The translations under genes were made by a program, and so were the position numbers. From NCBI GenBank assembly GCA_043720875.1, contig JAYSRU010000221.1, positions 1 to 8,895 on the forward strand: DNA of 8,895 nucleotides. The letters are read 5' to 3'. Origin of the DNA: JAYSRU01 sp043720875. Its GTDB lineage: Bacteria > Bacteroidota > Bacteroidia > Flavobacteriales_D > Crocinitomicaceae. Under the pieces are notes generated by a model. The model made no database searches. It saw only the letters and a list, made by a program, of their open reading frames with translations, and was not told where the DNA came from. Shown in pieces: positions 1-6,370 of this stretch; the stretch's first letter is position 1, and every line of letters starts with the position of its first letter.

Positions 1-1042
1 ATTCTGCAAATGCTATCGCTAAAAAATCCATCCATAATGCTAAGGGTTGACCGTGGAAATTTCCCGCAGAAACAACTTGATCCTCGTCCGGAAAAACAAT
101 AGGATTATCTGTAACCGCATTAATTTCATTTTCCAATATCACAGTTGCAGCCTTGATCACGTCTAAACTCGCACCATGAACTTGAGGAATGCATCTAAAT
201 GAATACGGATCTTGCACGTTAACTTTAATCGTTTTAATCAACTCGCTTCCTTCCAAATTTGAACGCATCATTTCCGCAATCTGTATTTGCCCAGATTGAT
301 TTCTGATTTGGTTAACATTGTCTTGAAATGGTTCAATTCTACCGTCATAAGCTTCTAAAGATATGGCTGCAGTTAACATAAACGTACGATTCAATTTATA
401 TCCTTGCATTAAGCTATAAGCCATATAAGAAGACATAAATTGCGTTCCATTCAACAAAGCTAAACCTTCCTTAGATTGAAAAGTTATGGGTTCTAAATTA
501 AATTTCTTATTCAGTTCGCTACCAGAAATAATCATTCCATCGAGTTCAACCTCACCTTCACCAATCAACGGTAAAGACATGTGAGCCAATGGCGCCAAAT
601 CTCCAGAAGCTCCTAAACTTCCGTTTTGATAAATGACAGGATAAATATTGTTATTGAAAAAGAATATCAAACGTTCAATGGTTTCCAATTGTGCACCAGA
701 ATGTCCTTTCGATAAACCTAAAACTTTCAACAACAGCATAAGTTTGACTACTTCGTTAGGAACACGCTCCCCTATTCCACAGGCATGCGAACGTACCAAG
801 TTAAGTTGTAATTGAGACAAATGTTGAACATCAATTTGAGTGTTACACAATGAACCAAATCCTGTATTTACACCGTAAATTAATTTATTGTTGGTTTGAT
901 TCAATCCATCAAGGTAAGCCCGGCAATGCAAAATTTGTTTTTTCACCCCTTCTGAAAGCGTGATAGTTTGCTTTTCGTCAAGTATCGATTCTAATATTGC
1001 GAGTGATACAGTTTGGTTTTCAATTAAAAAAGTTGAGCCCAT
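1..1042 (-). CDS. hutH: Histidine ammonia-lyase (HutH), N-terminal 347 residues; cut by left edge
   Basis: First enzyme of histidine degradation: non-oxidative deamination of L-histidine to urocanate and ammonia in the cytoplasm. The open frame reads from ATG at 1042-1040 to the window edge, giving 347 of an expected ~500 residues. The MIO cofactor triad Ala145-Ser146-Gly147 lies in a classic GSLGASGDLAPLAH stretch. Tyr56 in YGVNTGFG matches the catalytic Tyr53 of the Pseudomonas putida enzyme, and NGTQ (Asn198) and the Tyr280/Arg283 segment (YSFRCIPQVHG) are also present. Ser85-His86 matches the residue pair typical of histidine lyases rather than phenylalanine lyases, so histidine is the likely substrate; that inference rests on family knowledge. 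The ATG is six bases after the hisS stop and has no clear ribosome binding site, which suggests translational coupling. The C-terminal third, including the distal active-site residues, is outside the window. Confidence 0.93.
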   Translation of the reverse strand, partial: MGSTFLIENQTVSLAILESILDEKQTITLSEGVKKQILHCRAYLDGLNQTNNKLIYGVNTGFGSLCNTQIDVQHLSQLQLNLVRSHACGIGERVPNEVVKLMLLLKVLGLSKGHSGAQLETIERLIFFFNNNIYPVIYQNGSLGASGDLAPLAHMSLPLIGEGEVELDGMIISGSELNKKFNLEPITFQSKEGLALLNGTQFMSSYMAYSLMQGYKLNRTFMLTAAISLEAYDGRIEPFQDNVNQIRNQSGQIQIAEMMRSNLEGSELIKTIKVNVQDPYSFRCIPQVHGASLDVIKAATVILENEINAVTDNPIVFPDEDQVVSAGNFHGQPLALWMDFLAIAFAE

Positions 1043-1048
1043 TATTTA

Positions 1049-2425
1049 CTATATTTTAGTTTTTAAAAGTACAATCAATTCTTCTAGGCTAATCAGTGTT
1101 TGTTCACCTGAAAGCATTTCCTTTAATTGTATTTTGTTTAATTTCATTTCTTCTTCCCCCACAATTGCCATATACTTTACTCCTTTGTCGTCGGCATATT
1201 TAAATTGTTTCTTCATTTTTGCCGCTGACGGATAAATTTCAGAATCAATTCCATTTTTACGCAATTCTTTTACGATTGGCAAACAAAACTCTAATTCTTG
1301 ATCGCCAAAATTGGTAAACAAAATGGTAAGGCCCTCATCCAAATGATTTGGAAACAAATCAAGTTCCTTCAATACATCATAAATACGATCGGCACCAAAA
1401 GAAATCCCAACACCAGACATATCAGGCATTCCAAACAATCCTGTTAAATCGTCGTACCTTCCACCACCACAAATACTACCCATATTTACGCCATTCGCTT
1501 TTACTTCGAAAATTGCTCCAGTGTAATAATTTAATCCGCGTGCTAAGGTTATGTCCAACTCCAATTTTGCGTTTTCTAAACCTAAAACCTTTGTTTTGTC
1601 GAGTATAAATTCAACTTCTTCAATTCCTTTTATTCCAATTTCGGAAGTTCTGAGAAAATCTCGCATCAAGTTCAACTTCTCATCGTTCGTTCCTGCAAAA
1701 TCAAACAACGGAGACAAAGCGATAATTGAAGCTTCAGGAATCAATTTGGTACGCATTTCCTCGACCACTCCATCCTTTCCAACTTTATCCAACTTGTCAA
1801 TGGCAACAGTAAAATCGATCAAGAATTCTGAAGCATTTGCTACTTCCGCAATACCTGCAAGTATTTTTCGATTATTGAGTTTTATTGTAAAATCAGGAAT
1901 CTTTAAAGCAGACAACACATCATCCAAAAGTTGAACAAAATCAACTTCAAAAAGTAGTGAATCGCTCCCAACTACATCGGCATCGCATTGATAAAACTCT
2001 TGGTATCTTCCATGTTGTGGACGATCCGCTCTCCAAACAGGTTGTATTTGGTAACGTTTGAAAGGAAAACTAAGTTCATTTTGATGTTGAACAATAAACC
2101 TTGCGAAAGGCACTGTTAAGTCGTAGCGCAACGATTTTTCAGCCAATGAATTAGCAAAGCGCGGTAAGTTTCCATTCTCCAAAGCTTCTAAATCCGCCTT
2201 CTTCAGTTTTTCACCTGAATTTAATATTCTAAAAATCAAACGATCCCCTTCTTCACCATACTTACCTAGTAATGTAGAAGAAAGTTCAAAAGAAGGAGTT
2301 TCAATTGGTTCAAAACCATACTTCTTAAATTCGGTTTTAATCGTTGTAAAAATGTAGTTTCTCTTTGCTACATCTTGAGGTAAAAAATCTCTTGTTCCTT
2401 TTGGTATTGCTGGTTTTTGTGCCAT
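1049..2425 (-). CDS. hisS: Histidyl-tRNA synthetase (HisRS, class II)
   Basis: Attaches histidine to tRNA-His in the cytoplasm using ATP; essential. The 458 residues match the length usual for Bacteroidota HisRS. Visible landmarks in order: N-terminal PKGTRDFLP (8-16), RYDLTVPFARF (100-110) of the catalytic core, motif 2 around WRADRPQHGRYQEFYQ (131-146, with Arg132 and Arg140), the HisRS-specific histidine-binding loop LARGLNYYTG (294-303), the glycine-rich GGGRYDDLTG (320-329), motif 3 GVGISFGADR (338-347), and a C-terminal anticodon-binding domain from about 365 to the end. The start MAQKPAIPKGTRDF fits the family. It lies 75 bases after the ftsY stop, behind a hairpin with a T tract, and its stop is six bases before hutH, so hisS and hutH probably share a transcript. 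The function is secure; how it is transcribed is not. Confidence 0.98.
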   Translation of the reverse strand: MAQKPAIPKGTRDFLPQDVAKRNYIFTTIKTEFKKYGFEPIETPSFELSSTLLGKYGEEGDRLIFRILNSGEKLKKADLEALENGNLPRFANSLAEKSLRYDLTVPFARFIVQHQNELSFPFKRYQIQPVWRADRPQHGRYQEFYQCDADVVGSDSLLFEVDFVQLLDDVLSALKIPDFTIKLNNRKILAGIAEVANASEFLIDFTVAIDKLDKVGKDGVVEEMRTKLIPEASIIALSPLFDFAGTNDEKLNLMRDFLRTSEIGIKGIEEVEFILDKTKVLGLENAKLELDITLARGLNYYTGAIFEVKANGVNMGSICGGGRYDDLTGLFGMPDMSGVGISFGADRIYDVLKELDLFPNHLDEGLTILFTNFGDQELEFCLPIVKELRKNGIDSEIYPSAAKMKKQFKYADDKGVKYMAIVGEEEMKLNKIQLKEMLSGEQTLISLEELIVLLKTKI

Positions 2426-2439
2426 TTTCTATAAAAATT

Positions 2440-2467
2440 ATCTTTAGCGCATATAAACCCTAAAGAT
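2440..2467 (-). terminator. Hairpin with T tract between ftsY and hisS (terminator or attenuator)
   Basis: Positions 2440-2447 and 2460-2467 form a perfect 8-bp inverted repeat (atctttag / ctaaagat) with a 12-base loop. Read on the minus strand it is followed by AA and five T's at 2437-2433. It may end ftsY transcription. The stem has only two G-C pairs, so it is weak. The T tract ends 7 bases before the hisS ATG, leaving almost no room for a separate hisS promoter downstream, so a read-through or attenuation role is also possible. Confidence 0.45.
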
Positions 2468-2476
2468 GATACTGTA

Positions 2477-2509
2477 AAATACTATTTGATTATTGCGCGA
2501 CTAGCCAAA
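2477..2509 (-). promoter_or_regulatory. Weak candidate promoter for hisS
   Basis: On the minus strand a TTTG at 2509-2506 (inside the last codons of ftsY) is followed after 21 bases by TAGTATTT at 2484-2477, a 6-of-8 resemblance to the Bacteroidota -7 element TAnnTTTG. Transcription would begin near 2471, and the leader would contain the hairpin at 2440-2467. In AT-rich DNA such a match can arise by chance, so this is only a suggestion. Confidence 0.25.
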
Positions 2510-3460
2510 TAACGAATCGACAAAAACTTCTTTATCGAATATTTGTAAATCCATCATTCCTTCACCAACGCCAATATACTTTACGGGTATTTTCATTTGA
2601 TCCGAAATTCCAATCACTACTCCACCTTTAGCCGTTCCATCTAACTTTGTTATTGCTAACGCATTAATATCTGTAGCTAAAGAAAATTGCTTTGCTTGTT
2701 CGAATGCATTTTGACCCGTACTTCCATCCAATACCAATAATATTTCGTGCGGGGCACCAGGAATTACTTTTTCCATCACACGCTTTATTTTCGTGAGCTC
2801 GGCCATTAAATTTACTTTGTTGTGCAATCTACCAGCAGTATCAATAATTACCACATCTGCCTTACTTGCAACCGCGCTTTGCAACGTATCAAACGCTACA
2901 GAAGCTGGGTCTGCACCCATTCCTTGATGAACAATTGGCACACCAACTCTCTCGCTCCAAATAATTAATTGATCTACCGCGGCAGCTCTAAAAGTATCTG
3001 CTGCACCTAAAACTACTGACTTACCCGCTTGCTTTAATTGATATGAAAGTTTTCCGATGGTAGTAGTTTTACCTACACCATTCACGCCTACAACCATAAT
3101 TACATGTGGGTGACCTAAAGGTGATTTTTCAAAATCAAAAGTTCCGACTGCATTATTTTCTGACAACAACGCTGAAATTTCTGCACGCAATACAGATTGA
3201 AGCTCAGAAGTGTTAACATATTTATCTTTGGCAATTCTTGCCTCAATTCTGTCTATAATCTTCAAAGTAGTGGTTACACCAACATCTGAAGAGATCAACA
3301 TTTCTTCTAAATCATCCAACACTTCGGTATCAACCGTAGATTTGCCAACAATAGCACGCGATAGTTTTGAGAAAAAACTTTTCTTCGTGTTTTCCAATCC
3401 TTTGTCAAGTGTATCTTTTGTTTCTTTCGTATCTCTGGAGAAAAAGCTAAATAATCCCAT
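2501..3460 (-). CDS. ftsY: Signal recognition particle receptor FtsY
   Basis: SRP receptor GTPase that pairs with Ffh to deliver ribosomes making membrane or secreted proteins to the Sec translocon at the inner membrane. The 319 residues hold a short N-terminal region, an N domain (about 25-105) and a G domain with all its elements: GVNGVGKT (125-132), DTFRAAA (155-161), DTAGR (207-211), TKLDGTAKGG (271-280) and the closing GVGEGMMDLQIF (297-308). The long acidic A domain of E. coli FtsY is absent, as is usual in Bacteroidota; the N-terminal stretch MGLFSFFSRDTK could act as a membrane-contacting helix (inference). It sits downstream of rpmB, rpmG and the DUF4295 gene in the phylum's conserved order. 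A strong hairpin terminator lies 18 bases before its start, so its expression may depend on partial read-through. Confidence 0.98.
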   Translation of the reverse strand: MGLFSFFSRDTKETKDTLDKGLENTKKSFFSKLSRAIVGKSTVDTEVLDDLEEMLISSDVGVTTTLKIIDRIEARIAKDKYVNTSELQSVLRAEISALLSENNAVGTFDFEKSPLGHPHVIMVVGVNGVGKTTTIGKLSYQLKQAGKSVVLGAADTFRAAAVDQLIIWSERVGVPIVHQGMGADPASVAFDTLQSAVASKADVVIIDTAGRLHNKVNLMAELTKIKRVMEKVIPGAPHEILLVLDGSTGQNAFEQAKQFSLATDINALAITKLDGTAKGGVVIGISDQMKIPVKYIGVGEGMMDLQIFDKEVFVDSLFG

Positions 3461-3478
3461 AATAATTAAATTTTAAGC

Positions 3479-3509
3479 AAAAAAGCTCCCTTGAAACAAG
3501 GAAGCTTTT
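3479..3509 (-). terminator. Strong rho-independent terminator between the DUF4295 gene and ftsY
   Basis: Positions 3481-3493 pair with 3497-3509 as a 13-bp stem with one G-U wobble when transcribed from the minus strand, with a 3-base loop. It is followed by an uninterrupted U run (transcribed from 3484-3479). This is the best terminator on the minus strand of the window. It ends the rpmB-rpmG-DUF4295 transcript, fully or partly, 22 bases after the DUF4295 stop and 18 bases before the ftsY ATG. On the plus strand the wobble becomes an A-C mismatch, so the minus orientation is preferred. Confidence 0.8.
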
Positions 3510-3530
3510 AAAAGAGTTTGTGGGTTCAAA

Positions 3531-3680
3531 TTATTTTTTGAAAAAATCTTGAACTTTATCGTTGTGTACAATTTCAGTTGTATACGTATATCCACCTTCC
3601 GGCTTCTTATTCATTTTGATTACCTTAGTGTGTTCTTTTCCACCTCCAAGTTGCAATGATGCTACTACTTTCTTAGCCAT
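3531..3680 (-). CDS. DUF4295 family small protein (49 aa)
   Basis: A 49-residue protein that begins MAKKVVASLQ and ends DKVQDFFKK. The opening, the glycine run GGG at 12-14, the lysine-rich centre (KVIKMNKKPEGG, 19-30) and the ending DFFKK match my recollection of DUF4295, a Bacteroidota-specific family encoded just after rpmG and before ftsY. Its function is unknown. It is basic, has no cysteine, signal peptide or membrane segment, and lies 7 bases after the rpmG stop, so it is almost certainly co-expressed with L28 and L33. By context it could be a ribosome-associated protein or could link ribosomes to SRP targeting; both are inference. A terminator follows directly. Confidence 0.9.
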   Translation of the reverse strand: MAKKVVASLQLGGGKEHTKVIKMNKKPEGGYTYTTEIVHNDKVQDFFKK

Positions 3681-3687
3681 GTTTCAA

Positions 3688-3876
3688 TTATTTGATCTCT
3701 TTATGCACAGTCATGCGCTTCAAGATTGGATTAAACTTTTTAATCTCCAAACGCTCTGGAGTATTTTTACGATTCTTCGTAGTGATGTAACGAGAAGTAC
3801 CAGCCTTACCTGACTCCTTGTGCTCTGTACATTCCAAAATCACTTGGATGCGATTACCTTTTGCTTTCTTTGCCAT
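3688..3876 (-). CDS. rpmG: 50S ribosomal protein L33
   Basis: Small basic protein of the large ribosomal subunit, near the E site. The 62-residue product starts MAKKAKGNRIQVILECTEHK and contains the family pattern SRYITTKNRKNTPERLEIKKFNP (about 29-51). Only one cysteine (Cys16) is present, so this is the zinc-independent form without CxxC pairs. It follows rpmB after 35 bases and precedes the DUF4295 gene by 7 bases, in the order expected for this phylum. A small hairpin with a GNRA loop lies just before its start. Function is certain from sequence and context. Confidence 0.97.
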   Translation of the reverse strand: MAKKAKGNRIQVILECTEHKESGKAGTSRYITTKNRKNTPERLEIKKFNPILKRMTVHKEIK

Positions 3877-3891
3877 TTCTATTATTTTTTA

Positions 3892-3905
3892 CCGTCTCAC
3901 AACGG
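3892..3905 (-). other. Small GNRA-loop hairpin before rpmG
   Basis: On the minus strand the 35-base rpmB-rpmG gap folds as CCGTT-GTGA-GACGG: five pairs including one G-U, capped by a GTGA (GNRA-type) tetraloop, followed by TAAAAAATAATAG and then the rpmG ATG. There is no T tract, so it is not a terminator. It could modulate rpmG translation or mark a processing site. It is short and may be chance. Confidence 0.3.
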
Positions 3906-3911
3906 GAATTT

Positions 3912-4148
3912 TTATTTTAAAAACCCTTTTTCTTTCGCATCCTTTAACACTGCAGAAATACCATTTTTGGTAATTGTGCGCAATGCAGAAGTAGAAACTT
4001 TTAAAGTAATATAAGAACCGTCTTCTGGGATGAAGAACTTCTTAGTAACTAAATTTGGGTAAAACTTACGTTTTGTTTTACGATTAGAGTGAGAAACGTT
4101 GTTTCCAACCATCACCGCTTTTCCCGTTAATTGACAAACTCTTGACAT
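3912..4148 (-). CDS. rpmB: 50S ribosomal protein L28
   Basis: Large-subunit ribosomal protein of 78 residues, the usual length in Bacteroidota. It begins MSRVCQLTGKAVMVGNNVSHSNRKTKR in part typical of L28, with the conserved VSHSNRKTKR (18-27) and FYPN (29-32) elements and an LRTITKNG segment (56-63) near the end. Cys5 is the only cysteine, so it is the zinc-free form. It is the first gene of the rpmB-rpmG-DUF4295 set, with a recognisable promoter 36-66 bases before its ATG, and it lies 83 bases after the cinA stop. An AAAGGA stretch about 13 bases before the start is too distant to be a convincing Shine-Dalgarno site. Confidence 0.97.
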   Translation of the reverse strand: MSRVCQLTGKAVMVGNNVSHSNRKTKRKFYPNLVTKKFFIPEDGSYITLKVSTSALRTITKNGISAVLKDAKEKGFLK

Positions 4149-4183
4149 GATATTATAATTTTCCTTTATTGTAAAATGGGTTG

Positions 4184-4214
4184 CAAAGAAAGTGATTTTT
4201 TCTCAATCTACAAT
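4184..4214 (-). promoter_or_regulatory. Promoter of rpmB-rpmG-DUF4295 (Bacteroidota type)
   Basis: Read on the minus strand, ATTG at 4214-4211 (-33) is followed after exactly 19 bases by TTTCTTTG at 4191-4184, a 7-of-8 match to the -7 consensus TAnnTTTG, and then by CA. The predicted transcript start near 4178-4180 gives a leader of about 30 bases. The spacing, the TTTGCA ending and the position before a highly expressed ribosomal gene make this a plausible primary-sigma promoter. Confidence 0.6.
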
Positions 4215-4231
4215 AGTATTTATATTTTTTT

Positions 4232-5476
4232 TCAATCATTTATTTCTAACAGCGTACATCTTAAAAGGTTAAGGGCAGAAAGAATTGTCATTGAGATGAT
4301 ATTTTCTCTGTTTCCTCCAAATAAAAATTGCTTTGTATAGACACCTTTAGGATGTGCAATTGCGACCCAAATCAATCCAACTGGTTTTTCGACTGTACCT
4401 CCATCCGGACCAGCGATACCAGATGTTGCGACACAATAATTCGTTCCCAACATTTTTTTACCATTACTAGCCATTTCAACCACAGTTTGTTCGCTAACTG
4501 CTCCAAATTGATCTATTATGCGCTTCGGCACCTCTGCAATGCGCGATTTTAATTGATTGCTATAGGTAACGAAGGATCCTTCAAAATAGGCCGATGCTCC
4601 AGGAGTTTTAGTAATTTCTTTCGCCAATCCACCAGCCGTACAACTTTCAACGGTTGACAGGGTTTGATTCTTTTCGATCAAAAGCTTCCCAATAACACTA
4701 CTTAACGTATCTTCATTATAACCGAAAATGTGTTTTGGTAATTTAAATTCTAACGCGGCAAAGTAGGCATCAATTTTAGTTTTGTCCATTTCGCCATTAG
4801 AGCTGGTCAAGCGTAACTTTACCGTTCCTGGAGAAGGCAAATAGGCTAATCCCAAGCCTGATTCACGCACCATGATTTCCCAATCAGCGATCTTTTCCGC
4901 TAAAAATGATTCGGGAATCCCTTGCGTGTGCATTGTCTTATGAAAGATAGAATTGGTTTCAAACAATTCGGCAAGTTTAGGGAATACCCCATCCTTCATT
5001 ATCCCTTTCATTTCGTAAGGTACTCCTGGCATACTGATTAATATATTGCCATTCTTTTCAAACCACATACCTGAGGCTGTCCCGTGGTGATTATGAATAA
5101 CCGTGCATGCTTCGGGAAGTGACGCTTGTAGCGTGTTAGCGGGCAGCATTTCGCGTCCACGTTGTTTGAAAAATACTTCCACTCGATCCAATACTTCTTG
5201 ATTCAATACTAATTTAGTATTAAAATATTCGCACAACGTGTGTTTTGTAATATCATCCTTTGTAGGCCCTAGCCCACCAGTAACCAAGACCAATTGACTT
5301 CTTCCTAATGCTTGGTCAATTGCTGTGATGATTTCTTCTTTGTTGTCTGAAATAGATGTAATTCTGTAAATTGAAATACCTCGAAGTGACAATTCCTGAC
5401 CAAGCCAAGCAGAATTAGTATCGATTGTTTGTCCAATTAACAATTCATCTCCAATTGTTATTATCTCTGCTTGCAT
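4232..5476 (-). CDS. cinA: CinA: MoCF-like domain plus nicotinamide-nucleotide amidase (PncC-type)
   Basis: Two-domain cytoplasmic protein of 414 residues, full length for the family. The N-terminal MoCF-biosynthesis-like domain (about 4-170) carries IGDELLIGQTIDTN (8-21) and the VTGGLGPTKDDITK loop (65-78); in studied homologues this domain acts as an ADP-ribose pyrophosphatase. The C-terminal domain (about 255-410) carries VESCTAGG (276-283), FGAVSEQTV (324-332) and TSGIAGPDGG (351-360), the signature of the NMN deamidase that returns nicotinamide mononucleotide to NAD synthesis. The competence-related name is historical; NAD recycling is the supported role. The start MQAEIITIGDE is standard. 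It is transcribed away from the DUF4197 gene, and a candidate promoter lies in the 65-base divergent region. Its 3' end shows no clear hairpin, so some read-through into rpmB is possible. Confidence 0.96.
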   Translation of the reverse strand: MQAEIITIGDELLIGQTIDTNSAWLGQELSLRGISIYRITSISDNKEEIITAIDQALGRSQLVLVTGGLGPTKDDITKHTLCEYFNTKLVLNQEVLDRVEVFFKQRGREMLPANTLQASLPEACTVIHNHHGTASGMWFEKNGNILISMPGVPYEMKGIMKDGVFPKLAELFETNSIFHKTMHTQGIPESFLAEKIADWEIMVRESGLGLAYLPSPGTVKLRLTSSNGEMDKTKIDAYFAALEFKLPKHIFGYNEDTLSSVIGKLLIEKNQTLSTVESCTAGGLAKEITKTPGASAYFEGSFVTYSNQLKSRIAEVPKRIIDQFGAVSEQTVVEMASNGKKMLGTNYCVATSGIAGPDGGTVEKPVGLIWVAIAHPKGVYTKQFLFGGNRENIISMTILSALNLLRCTLLEIND

Positions 5477-5502
5477 TTTGGCTTGATTTTTATGTACGTT
5501 TG
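5471..5502 (+). promoter_or_regulatory. Candidate promoter for the DUF4197 gene
   Basis: TACGTTTG at 5495-5502 is a perfect match to the Bacteroidota -7 element TAnnTTTG. A TTG at 5471-5473 lies 21 bases upstream as a possible -33 element, overlapping the first codons of cinA. The predicted start near 5508 leaves a leader of about 33 bases before the ATG at 5542. Confidence 0.55.
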
Positions 5503-5532
5503 TAAAATTAAATCCGAAATTCGTAATTCAAA
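5503..5532 (-). promoter_or_regulatory. Candidate promoter for cinA
   Basis: On the minus strand TTTG at 5532-5529 is followed after 18 bases by TAATTTTA at 5510-5503, a 7-of-8 match to TAnnTTTG. Transcription would start near 5497, about 20 bases before the cinA ATG. Its -7 element directly abuts the opposing -7 element at 5495-5502. Confidence 0.4.
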
Positions 5533-5541
5533 CTATTAATC

Positions 5542-6288
5542 ATGAAAAAAATATCAAAATTCTTAATAATTGGCGTAATACTTACTACAACCGCAGCATG
5601 TGATGTCCTAGAACAAGTTGCTGGAGATGTTGTTGGCGCAGGTGGCACCACCAAACCGGTTGCAGCAGCATTAACAAATGGAGAAGTTATCTCTGGTTTA
5701 AAAGAAGCTTTATCTGTGGGTATTACAAATTCAGTTAACCTTACTTCCATTACTGATGGATTTTTGAAAAATACTGAGATTCGCTTGCCGTTTCCTCCAG
5801 ATGCATTAAAAGTGAGGGAAAAAGCAATGGAATTAGGACTTGACGCTCAAGTTGAAAAATTCGAAACCACCCTCAACAGAGCAGCGGAAGAAGCAACAAA
5901 AGAAGCATTACCAATTTTTAAAGATGCTATTTTGGGAATGTCTGTCAGTGATGGATTTGCAATATTAAATGGTGGACAAGGAGCTGCTACCAAATTTCTA
6001 AGTGATAATACTACTTCAAAATTAACTGCAGCATTTTCGCCAAAAGTTGCTACTGCGATTTCGCAAGTAAAATTAACAGAATATTGGAATCCATTAATCA
6101 ATAAATATAACCAAGCGATGACACTTACTGGAGGACAGAAATTAAATCCAGACCTCAATGCATTCGTGACAGAAAGAGCTATTTCTGGATTATTCACAAT
6201 GGTTACCAAAGAAGAAAATAAAATAAGATTAGATCCAATGGCGCGTGTAAGCGATTTGCTTGCTAAAGTATTTGGAAGTATCAAATAA
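5542..6288 (+). CDS. DUF4197 family putative lipoprotein
   Basis: A 248-residue exported protein of the DUF4197 family, whose function is unknown. The N-terminus has lysines (KKISK), a hydrophobic stretch (about 7-15) and a cysteine at 20 within TAAC, which looks like a lipobox with an unusual Thr at -3; Asp21 follows. Cleavage there would give a lipid-anchored periplasmic or outer-membrane protein. The mature part matches the family as I know it: LKEALSVGITNSV (53-65), DGFLKN (72-77), IRLPFP (80-85), NRAAEEA (112-118), AILNGGQGAATKFL (140-153), and the C-terminal ERAISGLFTMV and DLLAKVFG segments (211-221, 238-245). It is largely helical in appearance with no further membrane segments. It is a single-gene unit with a promoter upstream and a strong terminator downstream. 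The ATG has no Shine-Dalgarno sequence. Confidence 0.88.
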   Translation: MKKISKFLIIGVILTTTAACDVLEQVAGDVVGAGGTTKPVAAALTNGEVISGLKEALSVGITNSVNLTSITDGFLKNTEIRLPFPPDALKVREKAMELGLDAQVEKFETTLNRAAEEATKEALPIFKDAILGMSVSDGFAILNGGQGAATKFLSDNTTSKLTAAFSPKVATAISQVKLTEYWNPLINKYNQAMTLTGGQKLNPDLNAFVTERAISGLFTMVTKEENKIRLDPMARVSDLLAKVFGSIK

Positions 6289-6326
6289 AAAGACGTTGAA
6301 TTAAAATAAATTAATTCGCTCAAATA

Positions 6327-6370
6327 AAAACTAAAAAACTGGTGGCATGTGCTATCAGTTTTTTAGTTTT
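6327..6370 (+). terminator. Long perfect-stem terminator after the DUF4197 gene
   Basis: Positions 6327-6341 and 6356-6370 form a perfect 15-bp inverted repeat (aaaactaaaaaactg / cagttttttagtttt). The 14 bases between can add five more pairs (two of them G-U), leaving an ATGT loop at 6347-6350, so the stem reaches about 20 bp. The 3' arm is T-rich, as expected for a rho-independent terminator, and the symmetry would allow function on either strand. It lies 38 bases after the DUF4197 stop and only 18 bases before the next gene's ATG at 6389. Confidence 0.8.

Noticed and set aside
1..1042. Tyrosine or phenylalanine ammonia-lyase instead of HutH (such lyases occur in Bacteroidota pigment clusters)
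   Set aside because: The Ser85-His86 pair and the overall match to bacterial histidine lyases favour HutH, and the hisS neighbour does not suggest a pigment cluster. The missing C-terminus keeps a small doubt.
1551..1934. 127-codon open frame on the plus strand inside hisS
   Set aside because: It lies wholly antisense to hisS, whose motifs leave no doubt about the coding strand; the translation is serine-rich and of no recognisable family. The same applies to shorter plus-strand frames at 960-1235 and 1348-1608.
2426..2500. T-box or histidine leader-peptide attenuator upstream of hisS
   Set aside because: The gap is only 75 bases, has no T-box consensus and no short frame with repeated histidine codons. 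Only a simple hairpin with a T tract is present.
5847..6323. 158-codon open frame on the minus strand opposite the DUF4197 gene
   Set aside because: The plus strand encodes a clear DUF4197 family protein with a signal peptide; the antisense frame has no recognisable domain and starts just before the terminator. The frame at 5508-5750 is a shadow of the same gene.
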